A stretch of DNA of 18,689 nt from the NCBI GenBank assembly GCA_964465155.1, contig CAYXIH010000045.1, forward strand, positions 1 to 18,689. Reading direction: 5' to 3'. Positions 1 through 6,663 of this stretch are shown one piece after another (position 1 is the stretch's first letter; the number at the start of each line of letters is the position of its first letter). The notes under the pieces are model-generated. The model searched no databases. It was not told where the DNA came from and saw only the letters and a list, made by a program, of their open reading frames with translations. The translations under genes and the position numbers were made by a program. The DNA is from Spiro-02 sp964465155 (GTDB lineage Bacteria; Spirochaetota; Spirochaetia; Sphaerochaetales; Sphaerochaetaceae).

Positions 1-127
1 TTTCTTTGCGATTCAAATACTACCAAAACTAGTGTTTGAAGTTTTTTGATAGTTCCCCGATTCTCGGAGTCGGGTCTTCAGCGGGGCATCCGGTGCAATG
101 TTGCACGGGTTCCTGCGCGGAAGACCG
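1..127 (+). other. 23S-5S rRNA intergenic spacer (partial operon)
   Basis: This non-coding stretch leads directly into the 5S gene and holds no credible ORF. It carries two inverted repeats. A short hairpin pairs CCCGA at 56-60 with TCGGG at 70-74. A longer arm pair, GGTCTTC at 73-79 and GAAGACC at 120-126, encloses GTGCAA/TTGCAC at 93-98 and 101-106. Stems like these between 23S and 5S are usually RNase III type processing sites; that role is inferred. The end of 23S rRNA is not recognisable, so the 23S gene must finish left of the window. Confidence 0.6.
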
Positions 128-241
128 ACCCGGTGGCTATGGCGGAGTGGACATACCCGTTCCCATCCCGAACACGGAAGTCAAGCGCTCCCACGCCGAT
201 GGTACTGCGGTCCGCCGCGGGAGAGTAGGTAGCTGCCGGGT
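128..241 (+). rRNA. rrf: 5S ribosomal RNA
   Basis: The 5S rRNA sits in the central protuberance of the large ribosomal subunit. The sequence shows the family hallmarks. The terminal helix pairs ACCCGGTGGC at the 5' end with GCTGCCGGGT at the 3' end. The loop B/C segment CCCATCCCGAACACGGAAGT is present at about 162-181. The E-loop region around GATGGTACTGCGG (198-210) and the GGGAGAGTAGG segment (219-229) are also there. Length is about 114 nt, normal for bacteria. The ends are set by the terminal helix and could shift by a few bases. A terminator follows within 20 nt, so this is the last gene of the rRNA operon. Confidence 0.93.
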
Positions 242-258
242 CTTTTTTTTTACACAAG

Positions 259-300
259 AAGCCCAACCTGAAAATACATAGGTTGGGCTTTTGCTATTTT
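259..300 (+). terminator. Rho-independent terminator of the rRNA operon
   Basis: An 11-bp perfect stem, AAGCCCAACCT at 259-269 and AGGTTGGGCTT at 280-290, is followed by a broken T-rich tail (TTTTGCTATTTT, overlapping the stem end). A run of T lies just before it at 243-251. The T-tail faces the plus direction only, so it serves the rRNA operon and not the minus-strand gene that ends at 336. Confidence 0.85.
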
Positions 301-335
301 CTGGACATTGAAGTGTGATGTGGCGCAAAAGATAT

Positions 336-704
336 TCAATCAAGCTTTGATGAGAGCCAATCCTTGAGTACAACAGCATTGTTTTGGATGTGGTCGCTTG
401 ATGAATACACCAACGTGACGTTGGATGTCTTCAAGAGCCGGATGCAGTTGGCTGCAAACTCAGAAGCTGCAGGATTGGAATTGAGCTCTGCAAGATAGTC
501 TTTCTTGAACAAGTTGAAATTCTCTCCCTCATGGTGCAGTTCCTCTCGCAATGCATTGGAAGGAGCTACATTTTTGTCCCATTGATAGAGTTGGGCAGTA
601 GCCTTTGCTACCCCACGAGGCCAGAGACGATCAACGAGCATTCTGTATCCATCGTTGTCCTGAGGTTCTTGATATGCACTTTTGATACTAATCTGATATG
701 CCAT
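336..704 (-). CDS. DUF488 family protein (YeaO-like)
   Basis: A 122-residue cytoplasmic protein of the DUF488 family, whose biochemical function is unknown. The family signatures are clear. DRLWPRG follows a GYRMLV lead at about residues 19-31, then WDKNVAPSNALREELHHE at about 42-59, and near the C-terminus VTLVYSSSDHIQNNAVVLKDWL. Length matches the family's usual 110-125 residues, so the gene looks intact. The ATG at 704 has a good ribosome site, AAGGAG seven bases upstream. It is transcribed away from the TauE-type gene, with a shared 182-bp intergenic region. No convincing promoter of its own was found. The call is by family only; I infer no reaction. Confidence 0.88.
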   Translation of the reverse strand: MAYQISIKSAYQEPQDNDGYRMLVDRLWPRGVAKATAQLYQWDKNVAPSNALREELHHEGENFNLFKKDYLAELNSNPAASEFAANCIRLLKTSNVTLVYSSSDHIQNNAVVLKDWLSSKLD

Positions 705-767
705 GATACTGCTCCTTGCTCATCTTGTTCACACACTGAAAGTACTGAAAAAAATGGCAACCAGCAA

Positions 768-802
768 TGTCGATACGACAAACTGTGTTGGATGGATATA
801 CT
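768..802 (+). promoter_or_regulatory. Candidate promoter with overlapping inverted repeat, upstream of TauE-type gene
   Basis: The hexamers ACGACA (775-780) and TATACT (797-802) are separated by 16 bp and resemble a sigma70-type promoter. A perfect inverted repeat, TGTCG-ATA-CGACA (768-780), covers the -35 element and could be an operator. The leader to the start codon at 887 would be about 78 nt. The -35 match is only moderate. Confidence 0.35.
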
Positions 803-886
803 TGGACATGCGTGAATAATCCCCCAATTCCATTGTGGCATGGTATGATGGGATTCAGATCCATAAATCAATACAAGGGGTAGGAG

Positions 887-1624
887 ATGTTCCTTTCGCT
901 ATTATCAGTGTTCTTTATCGCTTTGTTTGGAGCGTTTCTCCAGACAAACATTGGGTTTGGATTTCCTATCCTTGCAATGATCTTCTTGCCATACCTGTTC
1001 CCATTCGCTTCGGCGGTGACACTTTGCCAACTCATTGCCATCCCCAGTACGATCTACCTGTCAATACGGTATTGGAAATCTATCAGATGGCGGATCCTGT
1101 TGCCGCTTCTGACAGTCTCATTGGTCACTGGAGCGATCATTACGTTCTATTCGTTTTCAATGGACCAGTCTTTGCTGAAGATGATACTCGGAATTGTATT
1201 GGTCGTGCTTTCTTGCTTCTTCATTTGGTTTTCAAACAGGATACAAGTCCGAGCCACATATGTTTCTGCTTCGCTCATGGGAGCGATTGGCGGAGTCGGA
1301 AACGGTTTGTTCGGCATAGGTGGACCTCCCGTAGCCCTGTACCTGATGGCAGCGATTGATGATCCAAAACAGTACCTGGCAACAATACAATGCTATTTCT
1401 TCCTGTCAAATATCTCGACGATCATCATACGTCTGGGCAACGGGTCGCTTACGTGGTCAGAATCACCGTTCGTGCTGATCGGTTGGCTGGGAATTGGAAT
1501 CGGCACTTGGGTGGGGTTGTATACGTTCAAGAAGATTCCTGTTAGTCGGCTGAAGAAGCTTGTGTATGGGTTTGTCGGTGCAAGTGGTGCCTGGATCGTT
1601 TTTTCAGAACTATTCTTTCGTTGA
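887..1624 (+). CDS. TauE/SafE family membrane permease (putative anion exporter)
   Basis: A 245-residue integral membrane protein of the TauE/SafE (DUF81) family. Members export or import small anions such as sulfite, sulfoacetate or other organosulfur compounds; the substrate here is not deducible. It is hydrophobic almost throughout, with seven or eight likely membrane segments. The family's internal duplication is visible: QTNIGFGFPILAM near residue 19, and the second-repeat glycine motif GGVGNGLFGIGGPPVALYL near residues 135-153. ATG at 887 is preceded by AAGGGG (875-880) at a good distance. The gene ends 50 bp before a small lipoprotein gene on the same strand with no terminator between, so the two are probably co-transcribed. 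Confidence 0.85.
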   Translation: MFLSLLSVFFIALFGAFLQTNIGFGFPILAMIFLPYLFPFASAVTLCQLIAIPSTIYLSIRYWKSIRWRILLPLLTVSLVTGAIITFYSFSMDQSLLKMILGIVLVVLSCFFIWFSNRIQVRATYVSASLMGAIGGVGNGLFGIGGPPVALYLMAAIDDPKQYLATIQCYFFLSNISTIIIRLGNGSLTWSESPFVLIGWLGIGIGTWVGLYTFKKIPVSRLKKLVYGFVGASGAWIVFSELFFR

Positions 1625-1674
1625 TATACCACTATCGCAACAGATGTGAGTATTTTGTAGTCAAGGGAGAAGCT

Positions 1675-1884
1675 ATGAAACAGATTCTACACACATTGAA
1701 ATTGGGAAAAACAATTCCGCTTGTTTTGATTCTTGCTGTTGTATGCTCATTGACGACACTGAATCTTGCCAGTTGCTCTCGCAAGGATGCAGTACAGACT
1801 GATTCAGGAATGGGGGCTGTTCCATCTGTGGATACCATGGGCGAAGATATTGCCCAGGTGCCAATAGAACAAGTGAAACCGTAG
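1675..1884 (+). CDS. Small predicted lipoprotein, unknown function
   Basis: A 69-residue protein that I do not recognise. It has a lysine-containing N-region, a hydrophobic stretch at about residues 14-31, and a lipobox Leu-Ala-Ser-Cys at 31-34, so Cys34 is the likely lipidated residue. Serine follows the cysteine; by the enteric +2 rule that would favour the outer membrane. The mature part is only 36 residues, Gly/Ser/Asp/Pro-rich, with no visible domain. The start is set by AAGGGAGAAG (1663-1672) directly upstream. An in-frame upstream ATG at 1621 overlaps the TauE-type stop region and lacks a ribosome site. It is probably the last gene of the TauE-type transcript, ending at the hairpin at 1907. 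Confidence 0.7.
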   Translation: MKQILHTLKLGKTIPLVLILAVVCSLTTLNLASCSRKDAVQTDSGMGAVPSVDTMGEDIAQVPIEQVKP

Positions 1885-1906
1885 ATCCAACCATCATGAA
1901 CAAGAA

Positions 1907-1951
1907 AGGCATGCAAGAGAGTGTTTCATCCTGCATGCCTGTATTTTTTTC
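1907..1951. terminator. Rho-independent terminator between convergent genes
   Basis: A 9-bp perfect stem, AGGCATGCA at 1907-1915 and TGCATGCCT at 1932-1940, has a 16-nt loop and is followed by GTATTTTTTTCTT on the plus strand. It ends the lipoprotein transcript. In the minus direction the stem is followed by a partly U-rich stretch (TTCTTGTTC), so it may also stop the tetratricopeptide-repeat gene whose stop codon lies at 1965. Confidence 0.75.
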
Positions 1952-1964
1952 TTCGCCTATGTTG

Positions 1965-2798
1965 TCAGGTTGTTGAGAACCGTGGGTCCTCAGTCACCTC
2001 GGACATGACAATCTTTGCAGATTTGGTCAGATCGTCATCATCTCCAAACAGTTCCCTTGAAAGAGAGAGGGATTTCTCTGCAAAACGCAGGGCATCCGCC
2101 TTTTTCCCTAGGTCGTAGTTGCAAACTGCAAGGTTGGCGAGAGCCATCACATACCCCTCGCTATCGCCATTTGTCTCCATGTAGTCGCAGATTCTTTGAT
2201 AGAGCTCAATGGCTTTGTCGATTTGGTTATTGTCGTCATATGCAATTGCAAGGCGCTCCACGGAATCCATGGTGTCTGGGTGGTTTTCCCCATACAAATC
2301 CTCAACGTCCTTGACAATGTCCTCACGGACCTGTATTTCCTGCTCAATCTTGTCCATCTGTTGCAAAGCATCGGCCAGGATGATCTTTGCAGAGAGAATG
2401 ACAAAGAAATCTTCATCGCTATTTGGGAAGTCATCCCTCAGCACGTCCTTTGCTATGGCGAGCGCCTCCTTGGGGAATCCAGCGTCAAGATACGCTGTCG
2501 CCAACTGGAGGTACGCCTGAATTGTCAGTTTGTGATATTTGCCGAATACTTTTACTCTCGATGCATATGCTTCCTTGACATACTCCAAGGCGGGAAGATA
2601 CTCCTCCAGTTCAGCCTTTGCGGCAGCCAGGCGAAGTGTAGCATCAATGGTGCAGGGATGGAGCGGCCCCAATGCATTGAAGAGGGCAACTTTTCCCTCT
2701 TGTTTCCATGTGGCATCCTGTTGGAGATCAGAGTACACCTGGGCATCTGCAATTCCATTGTCTTCCTGCCCATACAAGTCAATTCGGTTTTTTTTCAT
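1965..2798 (-). CDS. Tetratricopeptide-repeat protein, kinesin-light-chain type repeats
   Basis: A 277-residue protein made almost wholly of about five helical repeats, at roughly residues 46-83, 90-124, 132-168, 174-207 and 214-249. The repeats carry the spacing seen in TPR_10/TPR_12 (kinesin-light-chain-like) arrays: LGPLHPCT, FGKYHKLT, YGENHPDT and FGDDDDLT open successive units. Such folds are protein-binding scaffolds, and no catalytic domain is present. There is no signal peptide or membrane segment, so it is cytoplasmic and very acidic. The start chosen is ATG at 2798, preceded by AAGGA. An in-frame ATG at 2879 would add 27 residues without a ribosome site. A weak promoter candidate on the minus strand is TGGATT-17-TATATT (2867 down to 2839). 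The partner is unknown and the neighbours do not suggest one. Confidence 0.8.
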   Translation of the reverse strand: MKKNRIDLYGQEDNGIADAQVYSDLQQDATWKQEGKVALFNALGPLHPCTIDATLRLAAAKAELEEYLPALEYVKEAYASRVKVFGKYHKLTIQAYLQLATAYLDAGFPKEALAIAKDVLRDDFPNSDEDFFVILSAKIILADALQQMDKIEQEIQVREDIVKDVEDLYGENHPDTMDSVERLAIAYDDNNQIDKAIELYQRICDYMETNGDSEGYVMALANLAVCNYDLGKKADALRFAEKSLSLSRELFGDDDDLTKSAKIVMSEVTEDPRFSTT

Positions 2799-2929
2799 GT
2801 CATTCCTTTTTATTTGTAGTGGAAGTTCATCTCTACGTAATATACTTCTTGAAACTTCACAAATCCAGTGATTTGACAAACCTTTGTAAAATCTCTCCTT
2901 TCAAACCCTCCCTTTCTTGCTTTGACCGA

Positions 2930-2957
2930 TTGACTCTCTTCCTGCTTGGGATATACT
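2930..2957 (+). promoter_or_regulatory. Sigma70-like promoter of the nucleotidase gene
   Basis: TTGACT (2930-2935) and TATACT (2952-2957) with a 16-bp spacer are each one mismatch from consensus. This is one of the two best promoters in the window. Transcription would begin near 2965 and leave a leader of about 95 nt. Confidence 0.7.
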
Positions 2958-2974
2958 GAACTTGCGTGTCTGAA

Positions 2975-3024
2975 TGGCACCTGCATGAAAATGCGTGGCA
3001 CCGTGGTGCAGGGGAAATCCCTGC
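2975..3024 (+). promoter_or_regulatory. Structured 5' leader of nucleotidase gene, alternative hairpins
   Basis: The leader has several competing pairings. TGGCACC occurs twice (2975-2981 and 2996-3002). CCTGCA at 2980-2985 can pair with TGCAGG at 3007-3012. GCAC at 2998-3001 can pair with GTGC at 3006-3009. GCAGGG at 3008-3013 can pair with CCCTGC at 3019-3024. The segment 3006-3013 is shared, so the folds exclude each other. It matches no riboswitch class that I know, and a regulatory role is only inferred. Confidence 0.3.
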
Positions 3025-3059
3025 TCCAAGTTTTCTACTTATACTAGGAGGTATGGAGT

Positions 3060-4844
3060 ATGAAGAAACGGAATATGCACAAGATCGTCACAGTGATGGT
3101 ATTGGCCGTACTGATGATGATTCCTGCATTTGCAACTGGCATTGGCGAAAAGGTCGACGTAACCATCTTGGAGACAAGCGACCTCCACGGGACTATTGCC
3201 CCATGGGATTATGCAACCGATTCTGCCTTTGATGGTGGACTTGCAAAAGCCTACACCGTGATCAAACAGCAGCGCGCCCTTGATCCAGAATTGTTGCTGG
3301 TAGATTGTGGTGATACTTTGCAGGACAACATGATTCAGGAGTTCAGGAACGATTCCATCCATCCGATGGTCAAGGCCATGAACAGCATGAATTATGATGC
3401 ATGGGAACTTGGCAACCACGAATTCAACTTTGAATACGAAAACCTCGTCAAGGCAATTGAAGACAGCAATGCCGCTGTGTTGGGTGGGAACATCTACAAG
3501 GCAGATGGCACACGCTTTGCATTGCCCTATATCATCAAGCTCGTGAAGGGTGTTCGTGTCGCCATCTTCGGTATCGAAGCACCACACGTTCCCCAGTGGG
3601 AAGCTTCCAATCCTGAGCATTTCAACTACATGACATTTACCAAGCCGATGGAAGAGACTGGAAAGATCCTCGACGAGCTCGAGGGGAAAGCAGATGTCAT
3701 CGTTGGTCTGGTCCACTATGGTGAAGATGGTGAGTACAATACCGACGGCATCCGTGCAGTTGCCGAAAAGTATGGTGACCGTGTTGCAGCATTCCTCATC
3801 GGACATGCCCACTCCTCCCTCAATGAGACCCTCCCCAACGGATGTGTCATCCTCGAGCCAGGTTCCAAGGGCTCTTCAGTTGCAAAGCTGACCCTGACCA
3901 TGGAGCAGGCCGTCGTTGGTGGCAAGTGGAAGTGTGTTGCAAAGCAGGGCGAGCTGCTTCCTGTCTCCAAGGCTAATGTGACTCCTGACCCCGAGCTTTC
4001 CAAGGAAATGCAGTACGTCCACGACAAGAGCCGCGAGATGGCCAATACGGTTGTCGGCAAAGTAGGTGCTGACTTCCTGCCGAGCCTCAACTGGAATGAC
4101 CTTCCTGGAGTACCCACCGCTGTCCTGCAGGATACAGCAATGCTGGATCTGATCAACATGGTGCAGATGGAAGAGACTGGTGCAGATGTATCGTTAGCTG
4201 CCTTGTTCGATAGCAAGAGCAATCTGCCCAAGGGCGACTTCCGCAAGCGTGATGGTGTGAAGATCTACAAGTACGACAACACCCTGATGGCTGTACGGAT
4301 CACTGGCGCCCAGCTGAAGGCTATCATGGAAAAGCAGGCTGGCAACTTCTTCAACCAGTCCGTGCCTGGCGATGTAACCATCTCCTTCAACCCGAACATC
4401 CGTCTGTACAACTACGACATGTTCGCAGGTGTTGATTACCAGATTGATATCTCAAAGCCCGCTGGCCAGAGGATCGTCAATGTCATGTACAAGGGTGCTC
4501 CCCTTGCCGATGACCAGGTATTGACCCTTGCCCTGAACAACTACCGCTATGGTGGTCTCTCCTCAGCAGGAATGATCAGCTCCAAGCCTGAAGATCTTGT
4601 GTACAACAAGGGTTTGGCAATCCGTGACCTGATTTCCGACTATGTGACGAGTCAGGGAACGATCATGCCTGTCGTTGACAACAACTGGGAAATCATCGGT
4701 GTATCCCTTGATGACCCCGATGCCCAGAAGATCTACCAGCTGATCCGTGACGGAAAGGTTGAAATCCCCGTTTCGGCAGATGGAAGGACTCCAAACGTCG
4801 GCTCCGTCAACGCCAATACGCTGAGAGCGAACGGCACGATCTAA
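3060..4844 (+). CDS. Exported CpdB/UshA-type metallophosphoesterase (2',3'-cyclic nucleotidase / 5'-nucleotidase)
   Basis: A 594-residue secreted enzyme expected to hydrolyse nucleotides or 2',3'-cyclic nucleotides outside the inner membrane for phosphate and nucleoside scavenging. Residues 1-26 form a signal peptide ending AFA. The metallophosphoesterase domain (about 32-255) shows its two-metal motifs in order: SDLHG (Asp41, His43), DCGDTLQ (Asp85), GNHE (Asn119, His120), VHYG (His219) and GHAH (His249, His251). A C-terminal 5'-nucleotidase domain follows (about 330-560). The WDYATD stretch after the first motif and MFAGVDYQIDIS in the C-terminal domain favour the CpdB branch over UshA. There is no C-terminal anchor, so it is probably soluble and periplasmic. 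AGGAGG at 3046-3051 fixes the start. It is a single-gene transcript ending at the hairpin at 4873. Confidence 0.9.
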   Translation: MKKRNMHKIVTVMVLAVLMMIPAFATGIGEKVDVTILETSDLHGTIAPWDYATDSAFDGGLAKAYTVIKQQRALDPELLLVDCGDTLQDNMIQEFRNDSIHPMVKAMNSMNYDAWELGNHEFNFEYENLVKAIEDSNAAVLGGNIYKADGTRFALPYIIKLVKGVRVAIFGIEAPHVPQWEASNPEHFNYMTFTKPMEETGKILDELEGKADVIVGLVHYGEDGEYNTDGIRAVAEKYGDRVAAFLIGHAHSSLNETLPNGCVILEPGSKGSSVAKLTLTMEQAVVGGKWKCVAKQGELLPVSKANVTPDPELSKEMQYVHDKSREMANTVVGKVGADFLPSLNWNDLPGVPTAVLQDTAMLDLINMVQMEETGADVSLAALFDSKSNLPKGDFRKRDGVKIYKYDNTLMAVRITGAQLKAIMEKQAGNFFNQSVPGDVTISFNPNIRLYNYDMFAGVDYQIDISKPAGQRIVNVMYKGAPLADDQVLTLALNNYRYGGLSSAGMISSKPEDLVYNKGLAIRDLISDYVTSQGTIMPVVDNNWEIIGVSLDDPDAQKIYQLIRDGKVEIPVSADGRTPNVGSVNANTLRANGTI

Positions 4845-4872
4845 TCCTACAGTAGTTTCTATTTCAATGTAT

Positions 4873-4902
4873 GCCACGGCCATTTTCGGCCGTGGCTTTT
4901 TT
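4873..4902 (+). terminator. Rho-independent terminator after the nucleotidase gene
   Basis: A 9-bp GC-rich perfect stem, GCCACGGCC at 4873-4881 and GGCCGTGGC at 4888-4896, has a 6-nt loop and a T-run at 4897-4902. It begins 28 bp after the stop codon. Confidence 0.93.
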
Positions 4903-4937
4903 CAATATGATTCCCAATAGAGGAGACCAGCACGTTC

Positions 4938-5348
4938 ATGGAACAAGCTACACGAGCAACCCATCCGAACATGGGGGCGATCAAATCCCGCAATACACGT
5001 CCTGAGATGTTGGTTCGCCGGTATCTGTTCCGACAGGGATTCCGCTATCGGGTCAATGACCGGCGGCTTCCAGGCTCTCCCGATTTAGTCTTGCCCAAAT
5101 ACCGTACGGTAGTGTTTGTCAACGGATGCTTCTGGCATGGACATGACTGTCCCAAGTTCCATTTGCCGCATACCAATAGAAGCTTTTGGCAAGCCAAGAT
5201 AGTGCGCAACAAGGAACGTGATGCACGTGTTGCAAGCGAACTAGATGCCATGGGCTGGAAGGTGATTATCGTCTGGGAATGTGAGCTGGCTACCAAGGAA
5301 CAACGCATGCTGACCCTGTCTGGCTTGGTGAATGAGATCTGGGAGTAA
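4938..5348 (+). CDS. vsr: Very-short-patch-repair (Vsr) mismatch endonuclease
   Basis: A 136-residue Vsr-family nuclease. In E. coli, Vsr nicks 5' of the T in T:G mismatches that arise when 5-methylcytosine deaminates. The N-terminal NMGAIKSRNTRPEMLVRRYL is the standard family opening. GSPDLVLP supplies the metal-binding Asp49, GCFWHGHDCPKF follows at 63-74, and VWEC ends with Cys115. From memory of the E. coli enzyme, Cys64, His69, Cys71 and Cys115 match its structural zinc site and His67 its active-site histidine, while E. coli His64 corresponds to Asn62. Length is normal. The ATG has AGGAG twelve bases upstream, a rather long gap. No cytosine methyltransferase gene is adjacent, unlike the usual dcm-vsr pairing. 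A hairpin upstream separates it from the nucleotidase transcript. Confidence 0.92.
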   Translation: MEQATRATHPNMGAIKSRNTRPEMLVRRYLFRQGFRYRVNDRRLPGSPDLVLPKYRTVVFVNGCFWHGHDCPKFHLPHTNRSFWQAKIVRNKERDARVASELDAMGWKVIIVWECELATKEQRMLTLSGLVNEIWE

Positions 5349-5408
5349 GTGCTCCTCGCTGGACAAGAAGGGAAGAGTAGGGTACAACTACTCTATCAAT
5401 TCGAAACT

Positions 5409-5437
5409 TTGTTTCAATAAAATTAAATCAGTGTAAT
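5409..5437 (+). promoter_or_regulatory. Candidate promoter of the MFS transporter gene
   Basis: TTGTTT (5409-5414) and TGTAAT (5432-5437) are separated by 17 bp. Transcription would start near 5444, after the ATG at 5439 but before the GTG at 5469. This supports the GTG as start codon. A small inverted repeat, GAAAC-TTT-GTTTC (5403-5415), overlaps the -35 element and could be an operator. Confidence 0.45.
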
Positions 5438-5468
5438 CATGCGGTTTCTTCCGGATGAAGGAGTATCA

Positions 5469-6659
5469 GTGAGATTCCTCTCCCAAAAACTGAACGTGGC
5501 GCCTGCAAACGTCTCGTTGTTGTCAATCATGTACTATGCCTTTTTCTGTAGTGGCATGATGAGTACCCTTCTCGGCGCCATTCTCCCCTCCATGAAGGCT
5601 GAATACAACCTCAGCTATGTTGTTTCGGGTATGGTGTTGTCCGCACATCAGATCGGCAACTTCTGTGCTGTCCTGATCGCTGGATTCCTTCCCTATCTCA
5701 TCGGAAGGAAGAAATCAACGATTTCCCTCTGTTCCGGGATTGTCATAGGATTTGTCCTGATGACCGTTACCGGCAACCCCGTACTGTTGGTGATTGCATT
5801 CACTGCCACTGGTATCGGACGCGGTACGATGAGCAATATCACAAACGTCGTAGTTTCTGAAGTGGCAGAGAACAAGACCGGTGGTCTGAACATTCTTCAT
5901 GCAACATTTGCAATTGGTGCATTCCTTGCACCGTTCATGGTCATTTTGTTCACTGGCGTCCTTGGACTCTCCTGGAAGGTGTGTGCTCTGTTCGTCGCCG
6001 CATGTGAGATTGTCGCTTTGGTTGCCATTGGATTCTCCAAGCTGTCCAACAAGCCAATGCCCCGTAAAGCAGATGCCGGGAGTGATTTTGGCACCTCCTT
6101 CTCCTTCTGGCTCAACGCATTCATCATGTTCTTCTACCTCTGTGCAGAGTCCTCGATCGTCGGATGGCTGGTCACATATTTCCGTGACAGCGGCATCATG
6201 GGAGAAGCCCTTGCTACGAGCACTTCCTCGGTGCTCTGGATCATGGTCATGGTTGGCCGGCTGATATGTGCCTCGGTCTCCAGCAAAGCCAACAAGAACC
6301 TGTTGATCCTCACCATGGGTGTTGGAATGACGTTGTGCTTCATCCTGATGATCAGCACACGTGATGCACGGGTTATTTTCCCTGCGCTCCTGGGTATTGG
6401 ACTGTTCATGTCCGGCATCTATCCGACCACGCTGTCAACCATGGACAGGCGTTTCAATTCGTCCACGGTGGCTACAGGAACCTGTATCGCTACCGCCACC
6501 ATTGGTGCGATCACAATGCCGATCATCGTTGGTGCCGTGGCAGAAAGAAAGGGCATCGAGGGTGGCATCGCCACTATCTCGATAGCCCTTGTCTGCATGG
6601 TTTCACTGATGGTGCTCAAGGCAGTCCTGGGCGCACGCCGGAAGACTGCCAAGGCCTGA
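5469..6659 (+). CDS. MFS transporter, possibly sugar-type
   Basis: A 396-residue major facilitator superfamily permease with about twelve hydrophobic segments and a cytoplasmic loop near the middle (around KLSNKPMPRKADAG). The loop after the second membrane segment carries IGRKKSTI, the degenerate MFS loop motif. The tone of the sequence recalls fucose-permease-like sugar carriers, but the substrate cannot be read from it. I chose GTG at 5469 because AAGGAG lies five bases upstream (5458-5463). The in-frame ATG at 5439 adds ten residues but has no ribosome site and precedes the predicted transcription start. The gene ends 4 bp before the stop of the convergent P-type ATPase with no terminator between. 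It is not obviously linked to the Vsr gene 120 bp upstream. Confidence 0.83.
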   Translation: MRFLSQKLNVAPANVSLLSIMYYAFFCSGMMSTLLGAILPSMKAEYNLSYVVSGMVLSAHQIGNFCAVLIAGFLPYLIGRKKSTISLCSGIVIGFVLMTVTGNPVLLVIAFTATGIGRGTMSNITNVVVSEVAENKTGGLNILHATFAIGAFLAPFMVILFTGVLGLSWKVCALFVAACEIVALVAIGFSKLSNKPMPRKADAGSDFGTSFSFWLNAFIMFFYLCAESSIVGWLVTYFRDSGIMGEALATSTSSVLWIMVMVGRLICASVSSKANKNLLILTMGVGMTLCFILMISTRDARVIFPALLGIGLFMSGIYPTTLSTMDRRFNSSTVATGTCIATATIGAITMPIIVGAVAERKGIEGGIATISIALVCMVSLMVLKAVLGARRKTAKA

Positions 6660-6663
6660 GAGA

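Noticed and set aside
1..60. GATTCAAATAC near the left edge as a tRNA T-loop remnant
   Set aside because: The stem bases expected around a T-loop are absent, and no acceptor stem or CCA end can be built.
36..281. Open readings through the 5S rRNA and spacer, up to 81 codons
   Set aside because: They lie over a clear structural RNA and its terminator, lack ribosome sites and have no protein-like composition.
286..300. A 15-base word shared between the rRNA terminator tail and the minus strand at 18647-18661
   Set aside because: The word is low in complexity and a 15-base match between both strands of an 18.7-kb window is not improbable by chance. No flanking homology extends it.
835..1359. 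A 174-codon frame overlapping the TauE-type gene
   Set aside because: It is a shadow in another frame of the membrane protein gene, which has the ribosome site and the family motifs.
2196..2819. A 207-codon plus-strand frame opposite the tetratricopeptide-repeat gene
   Set aside because: It is antisense to a gene with clear repeats, with no ribosome site and no recognisable domain.
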